A DNA stretch of 64,000 nt, from positions 11,160,001 through 11,224,000 of the forward strand of contig NW_027478158.1 in assembly GCF_051020975.1 (NCBI RefSeq), given 5' to 3'. The position numbers and the translations under genes were made by a program. Shown here piece by piece: positions 60,624-64,000 of this stretch (the stretch's first letter is position 1; every line of letters starts with the position of its first letter). This DNA comes from Osmia lignaria lignaria. Lineage: Eukaryota > Arthropoda > Insecta > Hymenoptera > Megachilidae. Below the pieces are notes generated by a model. That model saw only the letters and a program-made list of their open reading frames with translations, did no database searches and had not been told where the DNA came from.

Positions 60624-62877
60624 TTCTTCTGCACAGCTAAGCTGGAAGTGGCATTTGCAGCGCGCAATAGTGCAGAGTTATCTCAAAGAAAGGGGCCACG
60701 GTGTTTCTGTATCTCTGTTATGTTGGTGCGGCTTCGGAACTTTTAAATATCTCGATGAATCTCGAAAACTACGCTTCTGATCAAAAAATATCATAGAACA
60801 TAAATTGTAGGAAACTTAATTCTCTACAAAAAAGGTTTTTTAACATTTTGCCATAGCTCTCTTCGTTTCCGAGATATTTGCAGATTTATCTCAAGGGAAG
60901 GGGCCTGACGGACATATTTCGAGATATTTCTTCTTCTTCTTGTTCTTCTTCTGCACAGCTAAGCTGGAAGTGGCATTTGCAGCTCGCAATAGTGCAGAGT
61001 TATCTCAAAGAAAGGGGCCACGGTGTTTCTGTATCTCTATTATGTTTGTGCGGCTTCGGAAATTTTAAATATCTCGATATATCTCGAGAACTACGCATCT
61101 GATCAAAAAATATCATAGAACATAAAAAGTAGGAAACTTAATTCTCTACAAAAAAGGTCTCTTAACATTTTGCCATAGCTCGCTTCGTTTCCGAGATATT
61201 TGCAGATATATCTCAAGGGAAGGGGCCTGACGGACATATTTCGAGATATTTCTTCTTCTTGTTGTTGTTCTTCTGCACAGCTAAGCTGAAAGTGGCATTT
61301 ACAGCTCGCAATAGTGCAAAGTTATCTCAAAGAAAGGGGCCACGGTGTTTCTGTATCTCTATTATGTTGGTGCGGCTTCGGAACTTTTAAATATCTCGAT
61401 ATATCTCGAAAACTACGCTTCTGATCAAAAAATATCATAGAACATAAATTGTAGGAAACATAATTCTCTACAAAAAAGGTCTCTTAACATTTTGCCATAG
61501 CTCGCTTCGTTTCCGAGATATTTGCAGATATATCTCAAGGGAAGGGGCCTGACGGACATATTTCGAGATATTTCTTCTTCTTGTTGTTCTTCTTCTGCAC
61601 AGCTAAGCTGAAAGTGGCATTTACAGCTCGCAATAGTGCAAAGTTATCTCAAAGAAAGGGGCCACGTTGTTTCTGTATCTCTATTATGTTGGTGCGGCTT
61701 CGGAACTTTTAAATATCTCGATATATCTCGAAAACTACGCTTCTGATCAAAAAATATCATAGAACATAAATTGTAGGAAACTTAATTCTCTACAAAAAAG
61801 GTCTCTTAACATTTTGCCATAGCTCTCTTCGTTTCCGAGATATTTGCAGATTTATCTCAAGGGAAGGGGCCTGACGGACATATTTCGAGATATTTCTTCT
61901 TCTTGTTGTTCTTCTTCTGCACAGCTAAGCTGGAAGTGGCATTTGCAGCTCCCAATAGTGCAGAGTTATCTCAAAGAAAGGGGCCACGGTGTTTCTGTAT
62001 CTCTATTATGTTGGTGCGGCTTCGGAACTTTTAAATATCTTGATATATCTCGAGAACTACGCATCTGATCAAAAAATATCATAGAACATAAAAAGTAGGA
62101 AACTTAATTCTCTACAAAAAAGGTCTCTTAACATTTTGCCATAGCTCGCTTCGTTTCCGAGATATTTGCAGGTTTATCTCAAGGGAAGGGGCCTAACGGA
62201 CATATTTCGAGATATTTCTTCTTCTTGTTGTTCTTCTTCTGCACAGCTAAGCTGGAAGTGGCATTTGCGGCTCGCACTAGTACACAGTTATCTCAAAGAA
62301 AGGGGCCACGGTGTTTCTGTATCTCTATTATGTTGGTGCGGCTTCGGAACTTTTAAATATCTCGATATATCTCGAAAACTACGCTTCTGATCAAAAAATA
62401 TCATAGAACATAAATTGTAGGAAACATAATTCTCTACAAAAAACGTCTCTTAACATTTTGCCATAGCTCGCTTCGTTTCCGAGATATTTGCAGATATATC
62501 CCAAGGGAAGGGGCCTGACGGACATATTTCGAGATATTTCTTCTTCTTGTTGTTCTTCTTCTGCACAGCTAAGCTGGAAGTGGCATTTGTAGGTCGCAAT
62601 AGTGCAGAGTTATCTCAAAGAAAGGGGCCACGGTGTTTCTGTATCTCTATTATGTTGGTGCGCCTTCGGAACTTTTAAATATCTCGATATATCTCGAAAA
62701 CTACGCTTCTGATCAAAAAATATCATAGAACGTAAATTGTAGGAAACATTATTCTCTACAAAAAAGGTCTCTTAACATTTTGCCATAGCTCGCTTCGTTT
62801 CCGAGATATTTGCAGGTTTATCTCAAGGGAAGGGGCCTAACGGACATATTTCGAGATATTTCTTCTTCTTGTTGTTC
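60624..62877 (+). repeat. 7-unit block E, copy 1 (2,254 bp)
   Basis: Unit types in order: GCAGCGCGCAATAG with CGATGAATCTCG and GGTTTTTTAAC, CTTCTTCTTCTTGTTC with ATGTTTGTGCGG, two units with AAGCTGAAAGTGG (stops), GCAGCTCCCAATAG, GCAGGTTTATC with GTACACAGTT, and a unit with TTTGTAGGTCGC (stop). Each marker of the first four units recurs 2,254 bp downstream. Confidence 0.78.
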
Positions 62878-64000
62878 TTCTTCTGCACAGCTAAGCTGGA
62901 AGTGGCATTTGCAGCGCGCAATAGTGCAGAGTTATCTCAAAGAAAGGGGCCACGGTGTTTCTGTATCTCTGTTATGTTGGTGCGGCTTCGGAACTTTTAA
63001 ATATCTCGATGAATCTCGAAAACTACGCTTCTGATCAAAAAATATCATAGAACATAAATTGTAGGAAACTTAATTCTCTACAAAAAAGGTTTTTTAACAT
63101 TTTGCCATAGCTCTCTTCGTTTCCGAGATATTTGCAGATTTATCTCAAGGGAAGGGGCCTGACGGACATATTTCGAGATATTTCTTCTTCTTCTTGTTCT
63201 TCTTCTGCACAGCTAAGCTGGAAGTGGCATTTGCAGCTCGCAATAGTGCAGAGTTATCTCAAAGAAAGGGGCCACGGTGTTTCTGTATCTCTATTATGTT
63301 TGTGCGGCTTCGGAACTTTTAAATATCTCGATATATCTCGAGAACTACGCATCTGATCAAAAAATATCATAGAACATAAAAAGTAGGAAACTTAATTCTC
63401 TACAAAAAAGGTCTCTTAACATTTTGCCATAGCTCGCTTCGTTTCAGAGATATTTGCAGATATATCTCAAGGGAAGGGGCCTGACGGACATATTTCGAGA
63501 TATTTCTTCTTCTTGTTGTTGTTCTTCTGCACAGCTAAGCTGAAAGTGGCATTTACAGCTCGCAATAGTGCAAAGTTATCTCAAAGAAAGGGGCCACGGT
63601 GTTTCTGTATCTCTATTATGTTGGTGCGGCTTCGGAACTTTTAAATATCTCGATATATCTCGAAAACTACGCTTCTGATCAAAAAATATCATAGAACATA
63701 AATTGTAGGAAACATAATTCTCTACAAAAAAGGTCTCTTAACATTTTGCCATAGCTCGCTTCGTTTCCGAGATATTTGCAGATATATCTCAAGGGAAGGG
63801 GCCTGACGGACATATTTCGAGATATTTCTTCTTCTTGTTGTTCTTCTTCTGCACAGCTAAGCTGAAAGTGGCATTTACAGCTCGCAATACTGCAAAGTTA
63901 TCTCAAAGAAAGGGGCCACGTTGTTTCTGTATCTCTATTATGTTGGTGCGGCTTCGGAACTTTTAAATATCTCGATATATCTCGAAAACTACGCTTCTGA
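62878..64000 (+). repeat. 7-unit block E, copy 2, cut by the window end
   Basis: Repeats GCAGCGCGCAATAG with CGATGAATCTCG, GGTTTTTTAAC, the extra TTC triplet unit and the two AAGCTGAAAGTGG units. Differences from copy 1 include CGGAACTTTT near 63310 (CGGAAATTTT in copy 1), GTTTCAGAGATAT near 63443 and CAATACTGC near 63888. The junction unit near 62786 has GCAGGTTTATC with CCTAACGG on the left and GCAGCGCGC on the right, so the exchange lies at 62840-62915. The last unit is partial (249 bp). Confidence 0.76.

Larger units (their letters stand above)
1..64000. repeat. Satellite DNA array, 322-bp monomer, 198 full units plus one partial
   Basis: The sequence beginning TAGCTCGCTTCG recurs every 322 bp from end to end, always in the same orientation. 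Landmarks such as CTTTTAAATATC, the AAGGGGCC pairs and TGATCAAAAAA can be followed through the whole window. Unit n starts at 1+322(n-1), reduced by one after each of five 1-bp deletions: a T lost after 5474 and 7083 (CCATAGC to CCAAGC), a G lost after 34590, and a G lost at about 56304 and 58557 (GTAGGAAAC to GTAGAAAC). I saw no insertion, inversion, foreign element or array edge. Two of these deletions are copies of another one, so at most three independent indel events are needed. Units differ mainly by substitutions at a limited set of shared sites. The organisation is that of satellite heterochromatin; centromeric or pericentromeric location is inference. No gene or RNA gene is supported anywhere in the window. 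Confidence 0.98.

Noticed and set aside
25..63356. Nearly 200 short plus-strand frames of 74 codons as a tandem gene family
   Set aside because: They start at TTG, have no ATG, are interrupted in amplified units, share no recognisable protein motif, and lie in a perfect satellite register with variation continuing evenly into the tail.
1..64000. CRISPR array
   Set aside because: There are regularly spaced direct repeats, but the whole 322-bp unit repeats and there are no unrelated spacers, no leader and no cas genes.
1..64000. CENP-B box
   Set aside because: I looked for TTCG, four bases, A, two bases, CGGG on both strands of the unit. The TTCG sites (CTTCGTTTCCGAG, CTTCGGAAC) lack the rest.
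1..64000. Transposon or mobile element insertion
   Set aside because: No interruption of the register, no terminal inverted repeats, no target-site duplications and no transposase or reverse transcriptase frame.
1..64000. tRNA, 5S or other RNA gene array
   Set aside because: The unit has no cloverleaf, no 5S-like internal control region and no convincing A and B boxes.
1..64000. Telomeric or simple-sequence repeat
   Set aside because: No telomere-type short repeat is present; the only short tract is the 24-bp TTC/TTG run inside each unit.

Overview
The whole 64 kb window is one uninterrupted head-to-tail array of a single satellite DNA monomer of 322 bp. From position 1 to 64000 there are 198 complete units and one partial unit of 249 bp. 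No unique sequence, gene, RNA gene, transposon or array edge is visible. The unit register drifts by only 5 bp in total, through five 1-bp deletions (at about 5474, 7083, 34590, 56304 and 58557), and I saw no insertion anywhere. The first unit is about 40% G+C, and its CpG content is about what its base composition predicts.

Organism: this is eukaryotic satellite heterochromatin, of the kind usually found at centromeres or pericentromeres. The lack of CpG depletion argues for a genome with little germline cytosine methylation, such as many insects and other invertebrates. That is inference; I do not recognise the monomer family and cannot name a species.

Layout: units differ by shared substitutions, which let the array be divided into higher-order repeats (HORs). 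1-5474: loosely ordered units with local 3-, 4- and 5-unit echoes. 5475-10302: three rounds of a 5-unit pattern. 10303-15132: 3-unit pattern. 15133-17779: another 3-unit pattern. 17780-22287: a 7-unit block present twice with no difference seen. 22366-28805: a 10-unit block present twice, also without difference seen in the interior. 28806-35561: irregular, apparently older units. 35562-52305: a 26-unit (8,372 bp) block present twice with one difference seen; each copy contains a nested 10-unit duplication. 52007-60531: a 10-unit block, a shortened 7-unit derivative and a longer third copy. 60624-64000: a 7-unit block repeated and cut off by the window end.

Several block boundaries can be placed inside single chimeric units, as expected for unequal crossing-over in register. 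A 74-codon frame starting with TTG is open in about nine of ten units, but stop-carrying units have been amplified too, so I do not call it a gene. The interest of the window is its amplification history and the internal motif design of the monomer, not encoded protein.
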